NCBI GenBank assembly: GCA_945609985.1
Contig: CALYZQ010000001.1
Coordinates: 1 to 64,000, forward strand
DNA length: 64,000 nucleotides
Reading direction: 5' to 3'
Origin: an uncultured Lachnospiraceae bacterium
GTDB lineage: Bacteria; Bacillota; Clostridia; Lachnospirales; Lachnospiraceae
Below, piece by piece: positions 1-7,999 of this stretch (within the stretch, counting starts at the first letter, position 1; every line of letters begins with the position of its first letter). The notes under the pieces were generated by a model, which was not told where the DNA came from, did no database searches, and saw nothing but the letters and a program-made list of their open reading frames with translations. A program made the translations under genes and the position numbers.

Positions 1-294
1 CAGGATTTCTTCCTTGTTTGGAATCAAGATTGCGGACTTGTTTCGCAATTACCTATACTATGTAAAATCTATTTGAATTCCTAAACATGTTCATGGATGC
101 TTGTATATACAAGCTGATTATAAGCCAATGATTTCACCACTTCAACACATAAATAGTTATCACTATTTCCGTTTCGTCAAAATAACCATACTAAATCTCG
201 ATGAATTTTGCCTGTATTTCAAATGCTATAACAACATCTTGTAGCGGTCTTGAAATATTCGTTATAACGTCAATTACTTTTCTCTGTTTTATCT
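1..294. other. Stretch without a recognisable gene
   Basis: I see no convincing coding frame in this edge region; the open frames are short and lack ribosome binding sites. It holds a perfect 16-bp palindrome (GCTTGTATATACAAGC, about 100-115) and a small hairpin with arms ATTGCG/CGCAAT near 29-50. It lies downstream of the J-domain gene, so it may contain that transcript's 3' end, but no T-tract terminator is evident. Confidence 0.4.
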
Positions 295-1035
295 TTAATA
301 ATCTCTGTTCCTGCCACTGCAGAACATTCCTCCGCTGCCACAGCACAAATTACATATCAGATTTGCAATACAAAGCTTCATGCAGATATTTCCGCTTCCC
401 ATAGTGGGATAGCCGTAGCTTGCCTGCCTTGCTGTATACCAGGTTCCGCCATTTTCAAATCTTGACAACAGACTTCTATACTCTGCATTGCCCGGTTCTA
501 ACGCAACCGCTCTCTTGGCATGCTCCAATGCAGCCACATTATTGCCCAAACCCGAGTTTGTAATGGCACTGTAGTAATACCAGCGAGCATTTCTTCCTGC
601 CTCACCGATACCATCCAAAGTAGTCCTTGCCTCTCTATAATAACCGCTTCGGATATAGTTTCCTGCCGCACGGATATAGGGTTCTTCCTCATATCCGGTA
701 TTCTGCCAGCCAAAACCTCCAAAATTGCCAAAGCCACCGAAACCGCCATAGCCGGCACCTCCGTAACCGGTACCCTGTCTATAACCGCCTGTTCCGCCAT
801 ATCCACCGTTTCCGTAATTTCCGCTTCCCCCATAACTGTAGCCTTCCGTGCGCTCCTTCATAATCTGCTGATACGCAGCCTGAATTTCCTTGAATTTCTC
901 TTCCGCCTGCTCCTTGTTGGGGTTATTGATATTGGCATCCGGATGATATCTTCTGCTGAGTGCCTTATATGCTTTCTTTATTTCTTCTTCGGACGCATTC
1001 CTGCTTACGCCCAAAACTGAATACGGATCATACAT
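295..1035 (-). CDS. J-domain (DnaJ-like) co-chaperone, short form
   Basis: The 246-residue product begins with a J domain (about residues 3-65) that carries the HPD tripeptide at 31-33, the motif that stimulates Hsp70 ATPase. A Gly/Tyr-rich linker (about 68-112) and a short TPR-like helical region (about 120-185) follow. The DnaJ zinc-finger and client-binding domains are absent, so this is not the main DnaJ. The C-terminus is Cys-rich ([13 protein letters not shown]), perhaps for metal or membrane attachment; that part is inference. It starts 9 bp after the DUF5685 gene and is the last member of a three-gene set (2277 to 295). The role is probably to recruit DnaK to a specific client, unknown here. 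Confidence 0.85.
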   Translation of the reverse strand: MYDPYSVLGVSRNASEEEIKKAYKALSRRYHPDANINNPNKEQAEEKFKEIQAAYQQIMKERTEGYSYGGSGNYGNGGYGGTGGYRQGTGYGGAGYGGFGGFGNFGGFGWQNTGYEEEPYIRAAGNYIRSGYYREARTTLDGIGEAGRNARWYYYSAITNSGLGNNVAALEHAKRAVALEPGNAEYRSLLSRFENGGTWYTARQASYGYPTMGSGNICMKLCIANLICNLCCGSGGMFCSGRNRDY

Positions 1036-1044
1036 TATCCATAC

Positions 1045-1875
1045 CTACTCTTTCCCGTTTCTCTTTTCCCTTACGATTTCATATCGCGTCCAAACACCGG
1101 AATACAATATATTTCTCAAAATCTCTACATTATCTAATATCGGCAGTTTTTCAAATTCCTTACAGCACTCCGACATCATTATGGTAAGAATCGTCCGACA
1201 TTCCTCTTCAAAATCAGTCCTTTGATACATCTCCTTCAGCGGATTAAAAGTATTTTTGCGAATATCCTCTTCCACGTCCTCATAGGCATCCAAAAGATAG
1301 ATGAACTTACCCAGATAAAAACCAAGTCTGCCTAAATTATCGCTCCATTCATCATCCTTGTAAATCATAATCTGTGCCATCACCTGTCCAAACAATCCGG
1401 ACAGCGCATCAATATCTCCACTGCCGTCTGCCTCCGCCTCAGTGAACTCTCTCATCCGTTTGCTGATATTATTGATTTTTTCCGCATACTTTTCCTTCAG
1501 ATGTTTCCCTTTTCCCTTCACCATTCTGCCATAAAGCATGCGGAAAAACTTTTTCTCATCCTGCCAATCATCCTGACACTTATAGTAGGTAAGTAAGAGA
1601 TTCATATCCGCAATATACTCTGTTATCTCCGTTGTCCTGATTTCATGCTTTTCAAAAGGATGTGCTATACATTTACAGTTTCCCTGTGTTACCGGCGGCT
1701 CGTACAGACTGCTCAGCAACATTAGGACAAAGGTCATGTCATAGCTTAAGGACAGTTGTCCTGTTTTCCCATATTTTTTGCGCAAGATCTGACACAGACC
1801 GCAGTAATAAGAATGGTATATATCAAATTCCTTGAATTTCATCTCCGCCTTGTTGACAATGATATATCCGAACAT
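1045..1875 (-). CDS. DUF5685 family protein
   Basis: This 276-residue protein opens with MFGYIIVNKAEMKFKEFD and a YYCGLC motif, features I associate with the DUF5685 family, which is common in Clostridia and of unknown function. A further Cys and a His (CKCIAHP, near residue 70) could join the CGLC cysteines in a metal site; that is inference. The remainder is predicted helical with many charged residues and no obvious signal peptide. It is sandwiched between a zinc-ribbon membrane protein (ends 9 bp upstream) and a J-domain protein (starts 9 bp downstream), so the three are probably co-transcribed and may act together in protein folding or at the membrane. Confidence 0.75.
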   Translation of the reverse strand: MFGYIIVNKAEMKFKEFDIYHSYYCGLCQILRKKYGKTGQLSLSYDMTFVLMLLSSLYEPPVTQGNCKCIAHPFEKHEIRTTEITEYIADMNLLLTYYKCQDDWQDEKKFFRMLYGRMVKGKGKHLKEKYAEKINNISKRMREFTEAEADGSGDIDALSGLFGQVMAQIMIYKDDEWSDNLGRLGFYLGKFIYLLDAYEDVEEDIRKNTFNPLKEMYQRTDFEEECRTILTIMMSECCKEFEKLPILDNVEILRNILYSGVWTRYEIVREKRNGKE

Positions 1876-1884
1876 AGCTTGCTC

Positions 1885-2277
1885 CTAACTGTTTTTCATG
1901 AACTCCATACCGCATTTTCTGCAGCTTACCACAATTTTTCCTCTGCCTCTGGGCACCCTTAATTTCTGCTTACAGCTTGGGCACTTATAAATATGATATT
2001 GCTTACGCTGCGACCATTCCTTTCTCTTTTTCTGAAAAAAGCCTCTAAGCTTCATCTCCTTTTTCAAATACCATTGATTCTCTGCCGCACGCTTGCCAAT
2101 TTGTCTGGAAAGCATACGGTAATAGGTATAAAAAAGGATGAGTACTGCAACTATATAAGCATAGGGCACTCTAAAAATGGAGAGTACCAAAAATACCATT
2201 GACACTGTCATTAATACACGATTTAATCTGTCCACTCCATATCTTCCATACATAAACCGCTGTAATTTTTCTCTCAT
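1885..2277 (-). CDS. Small membrane protein with C-terminal zinc ribbon
   Basis: I chose the ATG at 2277 because AAGGAT lies at proper distance before it; the frame runs 24 codons further upstream without a site. The 130-residue product has two close hydrophobic segments (about residues 20-50), a basic stretch (about 60-90) and a C-terminal CPSCKQ...CRKCG pair, the four-cysteine pattern of a zinc ribbon. It is the first gene of the set with DUF5685 and the J-domain protein, and diverges from trpB2. The function is unknown. Confidence 0.75.
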   Translation of the reverse strand: MREKLQRFMYGRYGVDRLNRVLMTVSMVFLVLSIFRVPYAYIVAVLILFYTYYRMLSRQIGKRAAENQWYLKKEMKLRGFFQKKRKEWSQRKQYHIYKCPSCKQKLRVPRGRGKIVVSCRKCGMEFMKNS

Positions 2278-2431
2278 AGCAAAACATCCTTCCATAACAC
2301 ATTTTTCTATAAATATCACCTTATGGATACCTCTATGTACCAGTACCATTATCAGCTAAACCGCAGGAAAGTGCAATAAAATAAATATAAACTTTTCTAA
2401 AAGAATATTTTTAAAAGAGTAAATTTTCTTC

Positions 2432-2460
2432 TTGACAGTCGCCTGCACTTGTGATATAAA
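2432..2460 (+). promoter_or_regulatory. Promoter of the trpB2 T-box transcript
   Basis: A TTGACA -35 (2432-2437) and a TATAAA -10 (2455-2460) are separated by 17 bp, directly upstream of the T-box leader. This is the only strong plus-strand promoter before trpB2. Confidence 0.8.
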
Positions 2461-2472
2461 TTTCTTAAACCA

Positions 2473-2727
2473 ATGATGGAGAGTAAGTAATCTATTGTCC
2501 GCTTCGTTTCAGAGAGCTGTAGGTGGTGGAATTACAGCATGAATGACTTAGATGAATGGGCTCCTGAGGGCGCGCTGAATGCAGTAGGCTAGCCGGAGAA
2601 GATACTCCGTTATCAAAAATCAGCATATGTTGGTATGCGTGAGTGGGTGTGTTATACACCAAGCCGGGTGGCACCGCAGGAGCTAATGTACTCTTGTCCC
2701 AGCAGAGATTGGGATAAGAGTTTTTTT
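2473..2727 (+). promoter_or_regulatory. T-box riboswitch, tryptophan-type, with terminator
   Basis: The conserved T-box antiterminator sequence AAGCCGGGTGGCACCGC is at 2661-2677. It is followed by a terminator whose arms CTCTTGTCCC (2691-2700) and GGGATAAGAG (2711-2720) precede seven T. The upstream part fits Stem I, including a GCTGT/ACAGC apical stem and a loop reading GAA-TGG-GC at 2554-2561. TGG at 2557-2559 is the likely specifier and would pair with the CCA anticodon of tRNA-Trp. A Stem III-like hairpin (CGGAG/CTCCG) lies near 2594-2610. Uncharged tRNA-Trp should stabilise the antiterminator and let transcription continue into trpB2. The T-box class is clear; the exact specifier is inferred from position. 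Confidence 0.92.
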
Positions 2728-2757
2728 ATTGCAAATTTTAAGAAAGGATGTATTACT

Positions 2758-4143
2758 ATGAATGAAGAAAAGAAAATCCCTTACAAAATTTATTTGACCG
2801 AAAATGAGATGCCCACACAATGGTATAATTTACGTGCAGACATGAAAATAAAGCCTGCTCCCCTTTTGAATCCTGAGACCTTAAAGCCCATGACCTACGA
2901 GGACTTACGTCCCGTATTCTGTGATGAATTGATTAAGCAGGAGCTGGATGAGAATACCGCATATATCGATATTCCTCAGGAAATTTTAGACTTTTACAAG
3001 ATGTACCGTCCCGCTCCCCTGGTACGTGCGTATTGTCTGGAGAAGGCTCTGGATACTCCCGCAAAGATTTACTATAAGTTTGAAGGAAACAATACCAGCG
3101 GAAGCCATAAATTGAACTCTGCCATTGCGCAGGCTTATTATGCAAAGAAGCAGGGCTTAAAGGGTGTTACCACCGAGACCGGTGCCGGTCAGTGGGGTAC
3201 TGCTCTTTCCATGGCATGTGCGTACCTTGACCTTGACTGTAAGGTATTTATGGTAAAGGGTTCCTATGAGCAGAAGCCCTTCCGCCGTGAGGTTATGAGA
3301 ACCTATGGTGCATCCGTAACCCCCTCTCCTTCCGAAACAACTGAGGTTGGACGCAAGATTTTGGCAAAATACCCCAACACCACCGGAAGCTTAGGCTGTG
3401 CAATCTCTGAAGCCGTTGAAGTGGCAACTAATACAGAAGGCTACCGCTATGTGCTTGGAAGCGTACTCAACCAGGTACTGCTCCACCAGTCCATTATCGG
3501 TCTGGAGGCAAAAGCAGCTATGGATAAATACGGTATCGAACCCGACATTATCATCGGCTGTGCAGGTGGCGGTTCCAACTTAGGCGGTCTGATTTCTCCC
3601 TTTATGGCAGAAAAGCTGAAAGGCAATAAGGACTACCGCTTTATCGCTGTTGAGCCTGCATCCTGCCCTTCCCTCACCAGAGGAAAATATGTATACGATT
3701 ACTGCGATACCGGTATGGTATGTCCTTTGGCTAAGATGTACACCTTGGGAAGCGGATTCATTCCCTCCGCAAACCACGCAGGCGGACTTCGTTACCACGG
3801 CATGAACTCCGTATTATCCGAGCTGTATCATCAGGGTATGATGGAGGCTGTATCCGTAGAGCAGACCAGCGTATTTGCAGCAGCTCAGCAGTTCGCTAAA
3901 ATTGAAGGTATTTTACCTGCACCGGAAAGCAGTCACGCTATCCGCGTTGCAATTGACGAAGCTATGAAGTGTAAGGAAACCGGTAAAGAAAAGACCATTC
4001 TCTTTGGCCTTACCGGAACAGGTTATTTCGATATGGTGGCTTACCAGAAATTCAATGATGGTGTTATGAGCGACTATATTCCTACCGATGCTGATTTGCA
4101 GCAGGGCTTTGACGGACTTCCGGATATTAAGCGTGCGCAATGA
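2758..4143 (+). CDS. trpB: Tryptophan synthase beta chain-like protein, TrpB2 type
   Basis: This 461-residue PLP enzyme should condense indole and serine (or phosphoserine) to tryptophan. The PLP lysine is in GSHKLNSA (K118). A TETGAGQWG catalytic loop and a GCAGGGSN phosphate-binding loop follow. The long N-terminal region and the TETGAGQWG form are those of the TrpB2 subgroup rather than TrpB1, which partners TrpA. The start at 2758 follows AGAAAGGATG; the frame is open further upstream, through the T-box, but that part is not coding. No trpA or other trp gene is nearby, so it probably works alone, recycling free indole. Expression is under the Trp T-box just upstream. Confidence 0.9.
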   Translation: MNEEKKIPYKIYLTENEMPTQWYNLRADMKIKPAPLLNPETLKPMTYEDLRPVFCDELIKQELDENTAYIDIPQEILDFYKMYRPAPLVRAYCLEKALDTPAKIYYKFEGNNTSGSHKLNSAIAQAYYAKKQGLKGVTTETGAGQWGTALSMACAYLDLDCKVFMVKGSYEQKPFRREVMRTYGASVTPSPSETTEVGRKILAKYPNTTGSLGCAISEAVEVATNTEGYRYVLGSVLNQVLLHQSIIGLEAKAAMDKYGIEPDIIIGCAGGGSNLGGLISPFMAEKLKGNKDYRFIAVEPASCPSLTRGKYVYDYCDTGMVCPLAKMYTLGSGFIPSANHAGGLRYHGMNSVLSELYHQGMMEAVSVEQTSVFAAAQQFAKIEGILPAPESSHAIRVAIDEAMKCKETGKEKTILFGLTGTGYFDMVAYQKFNDGVMSDYIPTDADLQQGFDGLPDIKRAQ

Positions 4144-4150
4144 GCCATGC

Positions 4151-4264
4151 ACAGGTGAACACAATATGCCTGCCGTGAGCTTGCTCACAGGCGGGCATAT
4201 TTGTGTTCACCTGTATACGGCGAATGCCGCGACACCGAGCAACTTGTTGCGAGGTTGTCGGCAT
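4151..4264. repeat. Pair of long imperfect hairpins after trpB2
   Basis: The first inverted repeat (4151-4214) has arms of about 30 nt, starting ACAGGTGAACACAA and ending TTGTGTTCACCTGT, around a CTTG loop. A second, less perfect one (4224-4264) has arms starting ATGCCG and ending CGGCAT. Neither is followed by a T-tract, so they do not look like ordinary terminators. They lie between the ends of trpB2 and of the truncated GNAT gene, whose frame runs into them. The pair could be a palindromic repeat or the scar of a deletion. Confidence 0.6.
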
Positions 4265-4274
4265 GGCCCGTTCC

Positions 4275-4339
4275 AAACAAAATTGAAATTTAAAGATATT
4301 TAATTGCTCTGCATCATTTACAGTTGCTATTCTTACCAT
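4275..4339 (-). pseudogene. Truncated GNAT acetyltransferase remnant (5' end only)
   Basis: The ATG at 4339 overlaps the GrpB-family stop codon (TAATG) and has GGAGGGAG before it, the usual layout of a translationally coupled gene. The first residues, MVRIATVNDAEQLNIF, read like the start of a GNAT N-acetyltransferase. After about 20 codons the frame enters the palindromic repeats at 4264-4151, and no acetyl-CoA-binding motif (RxxGxG/A) follows before trpB2. The rest of the gene appears to have been deleted or replaced. The frame stays open to 4127, so a short chimeric peptide could be made, but a functional enzyme is unlikely. Confidence 0.6.
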
Positions 4340-4869
4340 TACTCCCTCCACAAATATGCTTGCTTTAATATTTTCTCAATTAATTCATGCTTTCCAGCCG
4401 TATAATTTCCCCGATCGTTTGCAAATTCCAATGCTAGTTTTTTCTTTAAGTCATCGTATTCTTTTACATATTCAGGAAATGTATTCAAATAATCTCGGAA
4501 ATTTATATAGTTATTCCAAGCCATACCGTTCCATTCAACAACATGGATGTGATGTGTGCGAAGGTCTTTTTCAAAATCTCCAATCACAAACAATAATTGC
4601 TCTTTCACATCCTCTTTCCGAAATATTATTTCATTTTCCTCCAACAACCTGATATAGGGCTTTATGCTATCTAAAGTCTTAACTCCTACGACAATATCAA
4701 TAATCGGTTTTGCACATACATTTTGAATGGATGTGCTACCAACATGTTGAATATCAATAGCTATATCATTCAATAAAGATTTCAACAAAATAATCGTTTT
4801 AGCTGCCACATCTTCCCACAATGGCTGGTGGGGTAGTAATTTAACCGTACCTCTTTTCAAGCCAATCAT
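4339..4869 (-). CDS. GrpB family (UPF0157) nucleotidyltransferase-like protein
   Basis: The start at 4869 has GGAGGT seven bases upstream. The 176-residue product matches the GrpB/UPF0157 family, a branch of the nucleotidyltransferase superfamily, through IQHVGSTSI and AKPIIDIVVGV in the first third and the conserved HHIHVVEWNG near residue 105. The HVGSTS plus PIIDI arrangement resembles the G-S and acidic metal-binding elements of polymerase-beta-like transferases. The biochemical role of the family is unsettled. The gene follows the Nudix gene by 28 bp and overlaps the truncated GNAT start. Confidence 0.85.
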   Translation of the reverse strand: MIGLKRGTVKLLPHQPLWEDVAAKTIILLKSLLNDIAIDIQHVGSTSIQNVCAKPIIDIVVGVKTLDSIKPYIRLLEENEIIFRKEDVKEQLLFVIGDFEKDLRTHHIHVVEWNGMAWNNYINFRDYLNTFPEYVKEYDDLKKKLALEFANDRGNYTAGKHELIEKILKQAYLWRE

Positions 4870-4897
4870 TGCGATACCTCCATTAAACATTTTGGAT

Positions 4898-5332
4898 TTA
4901 CAAATATTCTCTCCGCACTGCCTCCTCCAACAGCTTCGGTTGAATGAGCGGGTAGGTCCAATTCTCTACCAATTCATCGCATATAATGATTTTTTCAATT
5001 TCACTGTGAATCTCTTCAAAGGAAAAAATATCAGCTACAAATAGCATTCCAAATGTCTCTTCATCAACATTTTCATTTGCCCTTGTTTGACCTTTAACCG
5101 AATATACACAGATCGGTGAAATTGTAAATTCAACTGCTCCCGTTTCTTCACGCAGCTCTCGTTTAGCAGTCTCCTCAATTGTTTCGCCCGGCTCCCTATG
5201 ACCGCCCGGTACTTCTACGGTGTCTCTCTCTTTATGCTTGCAAAATACCCACTTACCGTTTGTCTTAGAGATAATCACTGCAAATTTTAAAAGGGAATCC
5301 TCTATTTCGTCATAAAAACGAACCTCAATCAT
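4898..5332 (-). CDS. Nudix hydrolase
   Basis: The 144-residue product holds a complete Nudix box (Gx5Ex7REUxEExGU), seen as GHREPGETIEETAKRELREE followed by TGA (about residues 46-68), which binds Mg2+ for cleavage of nucleoside diphosphate-X compounds. I chose the ATG at 5332, with AGAGGA upstream, over the ATG five codons earlier. The substrate cannot be read from sequence. It sits within the MarR-led operon between the HExxH protein and the GrpB-family gene. Confidence 0.88.
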   Translation of the reverse strand: MIEVRFYDEIEDSLLKFAVIISKTNGKWVFCKHKERDTVEVPGGHREPGETIEETAKRELREETGAVEFTISPICVYSVKGQTRANENVDEETFGMLFVADIFSFEEIHSEIEKIIICDELVENWTYPLIQPKLLEEAVRREYL

Positions 5333-5365
5333 ACTGAATCCTCTCATTGTATCTTACGTTGTATC

Positions 5366-6115
5366 CTACCTTGCATACAATTCTTTTCTTGCATTTTCTA
5401 ACTGCTGCGGTGAATAGGTTTGGGACAAAATCATATGTACAAACTCATCCTCCAGAGTCTGTAAACTTTTTTCATAAATACTTTGGAAGGCCTGCTCCCA
5501 CTCATCATCGTAACATCGACATAGTCCCTTATATTTATCAATCCCGTAGTTGTCTAGTAAAAACGCTGTGAATGCACCCATAATCGGATAGGATATCTTA
5601 TCCTCAATGCCGTAAAAATACTCATCCGCTAAAATCATTAATACAGGCTTTTCATATTTCTCATCTTCTATGTACACACGTGTACATAGTTCATTCGGAA
5701 TCTTCCACCACTCCTTGTCAAAATACATTGCAAGTCCTTCAAAAAGCGCAATGGAACCCGACCATGCACATTCACAGGAAATCGCATGTACGTCTTCATG
5801 GAAACCCACACACTTTACTTCTTCATTATACACTGCATAGATTGTCGGATTCTCACGGTCTAAAAAAGTCACTCCATTTGTCTCGTACTCAAAACCGCTT
5901 ATCTGCATAACTTCTACTCTGGTGTCACACAACCAATAGATTAATTTTTTCTCTGGTATAAATTTCAACTTATCCGTAATCTCTTTATAGCAATTCTCTT
6001 GTAATTCAACTACCTGTTGCAGCTCCTTCTCTGCCACAGATCCTGCCTTGTAATGAAAAGTATAATGCTCTGTTTCTACTTCTTTCCATACCGCTTCCAC
6101 AATCGTTTCCTCCAT
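5366..6115 (-). CDS. HExxH-containing putative zinc metallopeptidase-like protein
   Basis: This 249-residue protein has no signal peptide. Its centre reads GFHEDVHAI (HExxH, about residue 105), and a Glu about 20 residues later in ALFEGLAMYFD fits the third zinc ligand of gluzincin-type (peptidase MA-like) metallopeptidases. The N-terminal region, with HYTFHYKAGS and a Glu-rich helix, resembles other peptidase-MA-like bacterial proteins. The start follows the rsmH stop by 5 bp with only a weak ribosome site, suggesting translational coupling. Substrate and activity are unknown. Confidence 0.65.
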   Translation of the reverse strand: MEETIVEAVWKEVETEHYTFHYKAGSVAEKELQQVVELQENCYKEITDKLKFIPEKKLIYWLCDTRVEVMQISGFEYETNGVTFLDRENPTIYAVYNEEVKCVGFHEDVHAISCECAWSGSIALFEGLAMYFDKEWWKIPNELCTRVYIEDEKYEKPVLMILADEYFYGIEDKISYPIMGAFTAFLLDNYGIDKYKGLCRCYDDEWEQAFQSIYEKSLQTLEDEFVHMILSQTYSPQQLENARKELYAR

Positions 6116-6120
6116 TCACT

Positions 6121-7206
6121 TTATGCTCTTATCGCCCAGCGCATTTTGGTGCTCTTGGCGCGGGAATTTCTGGCACATTCCTCAGCAGACGGGCGTATGA
6201 AGTCCCGGGCAATTTCCCTATATATACCGGCCTTCTCCAGTTCCTTAAAGGAGCGCTTCACCAAACGATCCTCACCGGAATGGAAGGTCAGAATCGCAAC
6301 CCTGCCGTTAGGTGCCAATACCTTGGGCAATTTTTCCAAAAAGCTATATAATACCTCAAACTCACTGTTTACATCAATACGAAGTGCCTGAAAGGTTCTG
6401 GCACAGGATTTTTTCACAGCCTCATCACGCTCTGCCTTCGGAACATAACAAAGAGCCTGTTCAATCACCTCTCTCATATGGGTGGTTGTTTCAATAGATT
6501 TTCCTTTACGAAACCACTTCATAACAGTAGCCGCGATTTCTTCTGCATAGGGCTCGTCCGCATTTTCCCTGAGCATTCCAACCAATTCTTCTTCCGTAAC
6601 TTCCTTCAAACGCTCGGCGGCACTGGTCCCTTTTTGTGGATTCATGCGCAAATCAAGGGGACCCTCTACCTTATAGGAAAACCCTCTGTCCGGATTATCA
6701 ATCTGCATGGATGATACACCCAAATCTGCCAACACAAAATCAAACTTTCTGCCAGTTTCCTTTACAACCAGGTCCATATCTGCAAAGTTCTGCAAACGAA
6801 TCGTCAGAATCTCCTCGCCATATCCCTGCTTTGCCAAGCGTTCCCTGGTCTTGGCAGACTCTATCGGGTCCACATCCAATGCATAGATATGTCCCTCTCC
6901 CTTTAAACACTCAAGCATGGCCTTCGTATGACCACCATATCCCAATGTGGCATCCAAGCCGACCTGTCCCGGCTGAATTTGCAGAAACTCAAGTATTTCT
7001 TTGACACAAATAGAAATATGCATTCCGGCAGGCGTACTGCCTTTTTGAATAACCTTTTCGATGGTATCTGCATACTTTTCCGGATTATGTTCTTTATACT
7101 TTTCTTTATAGCTTCGCGGATGTGTCCCCGCGTAACGCACGCGGCGCTTATGGGGCTTTTCCTGTTCCGCATGATTTTCAAAATTAGGTTGTGTGTTATT
7201 ATTCAT
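6121..7206 (-). CDS. rsmH: 16S rRNA (cytosine-N4)-methyltransferase, RsmH family, N-terminally extended
   Basis: RsmH (MraW) methylates N4 of C1402 in 16S rRNA using SAM. The SAM-binding motif LDATLGYGGHT (about residue 84), FVLADLGVSS and DNPDRGFS, the helical insert around residues 180-240 and the ILTFHSGEDRLVK block are all present. At 361 residues it exceeds the usual length of about 310, because of a basic N-terminal extension of some 50-60 residues rich in Lys, Arg and Tyr. It is not next to mraZ, ftsL or penicillin-binding protein genes, so it may be a second copy beside a dcw-cluster rsmH. The start follows AAAGGGACAAAG. It lies 14 bp from the alpha/beta hydrolase gene. Confidence 0.88.
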   Translation of the reverse strand: MNNNTQPNFENHAEQEKPHKRRVRYAGTHPRSYKEKYKEHNPEKYADTIEKVIQKGSTPAGMHISICVKEILEFLQIQPGQVGLDATLGYGGHTKAMLECLKGEGHIYALDVDPIESAKTRERLAKQGYGEEILTIRLQNFADMDLVVKETGRKFDFVLADLGVSSMQIDNPDRGFSYKVEGPLDLRMNPQKGTSAAERLKEVTEEELVGMLRENADEPYAEEIAATVMKWFRKGKSIETTTHMREVIEQALCYVPKAERDEAVKKSCARTFQALRIDVNSEFEVLYSFLEKLPKVLAPNGRVAILTFHSGEDRLVKRSFKELEKAGIYREIARDFIRPSAEECARNSRAKSTKMRWAIRA

Positions 7207-7220
7207 CTTTGTCCCTTTCG

Positions 7221-7982
7221 TTATACAATCGTACTGGTATCTGCGAGAAATCTCAACATAAGTTCATTCACTTCCTTACACTTCTCAGTAGGAAAATGTG
7301 GGCCGTGTCCACAGTCTTTTATAATATGAACTTCTGCCTGTGTACAGATTTCCTTTATCTCTTCTAATCGTTCCCTTGAGGCAGCGGCATCCCTCTCTCC
7401 TGCAATTAACATCATGGGCCTGGTAATTTTCTCCCATTCCTCCTTTGAAAGTCGGGGATGCATGCGCCAATCCTTTACTTCCTGTCTAAGGTACTCCTCA
7501 ACGTTGCCGCCATGTGCCTGTGCATGACGATGCTTCATTTTCTCAATAAAATCCGTCTCTCCATTTTTCACCAAATTCTCCGGCTCATAGTCCTCGGAAT
7601 TCTCCGTATCAATAACGCCGCCGTTTCCAATACTTATCAGACTCTTTACTCTCTCCGGATGTTTTGCCGCAATATAATAAGCAACACCGCCTCCCGTACT
7701 GTAGCCTATCAAATGTGCCTGCTTAATCCCCATACAATCCATAAATTTCACAATATCGTCCGCAAGCCTCCCGGAATCCCACGTCAAATCCTCGCACACA
7801 CTTCGCCCATGTCCTCTGAAATCCGGATAATAGCAATGATATCCTGCTCCTGAAAACGGCAAAATCTGTCCGCTGAACGCCAGAATTCCACGACTGTAAG
7901 CACTGTGCAAAAAAATGACAGGTTCTCCGTACCCAAACTCCTCATAAAACATGTTCAGATTATCAATTTGTATGTATGGCAT
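7221..7982 (-). CDS. Alpha/beta hydrolase
   Basis: The 253-residue product has the alpha/beta-hydrolase layout: the oxyanion segment VIFLHSAYSRG, DFRGHGRS, the nucleophile elbow GYSTGGG (Ser near residue 97), an acid in the GERDAAA segment and the catalytic His in DCGHGPHF near the C-terminus. It resembles small carboxylesterase- or prolyl-aminopeptidase-like hydrolases; the substrate is unknown. The start at 7982 has GAGAGGAAAAG upstream; the open frame extends 21 codons further without a site. It follows the flavin-binding gene by 17 bp. Confidence 0.88.
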   Translation of the reverse strand: MPYIQIDNLNMFYEEFGYGEPVIFLHSAYSRGILAFSGQILPFSGAGYHCYYPDFRGHGRSVCEDLTWDSGRLADDIVKFMDCMGIKQAHLIGYSTGGGVAYYIAAKHPERVKSLISIGNGGVIDTENSEDYEPENLVKNGETDFIEKMKHRHAQAHGGNVEEYLRQEVKDWRMHPRLSKEEWEKITRPMMLIAGERDAAASRERLEEIKEICTQAEVHIIKDCGHGPHFPTEKCKEVNELMLRFLADTSTIV

Positions 7983-7999
7983 TTCTTTTCCTCTCAATA

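Noticed and set aside
2635-2757. Extension of trpB2 upstream to 2635
   Set aside because: The frame is open, but these codons lie in the T-box antiterminator and terminator; the ATG at 2758 has a proper ribosome site.
4151-4214. Hairpin after trpB2 as an intrinsic terminator
   Set aside because: The stem is longer than usual for a terminator and no T-tract follows on either strand, so it was listed as a repeat.
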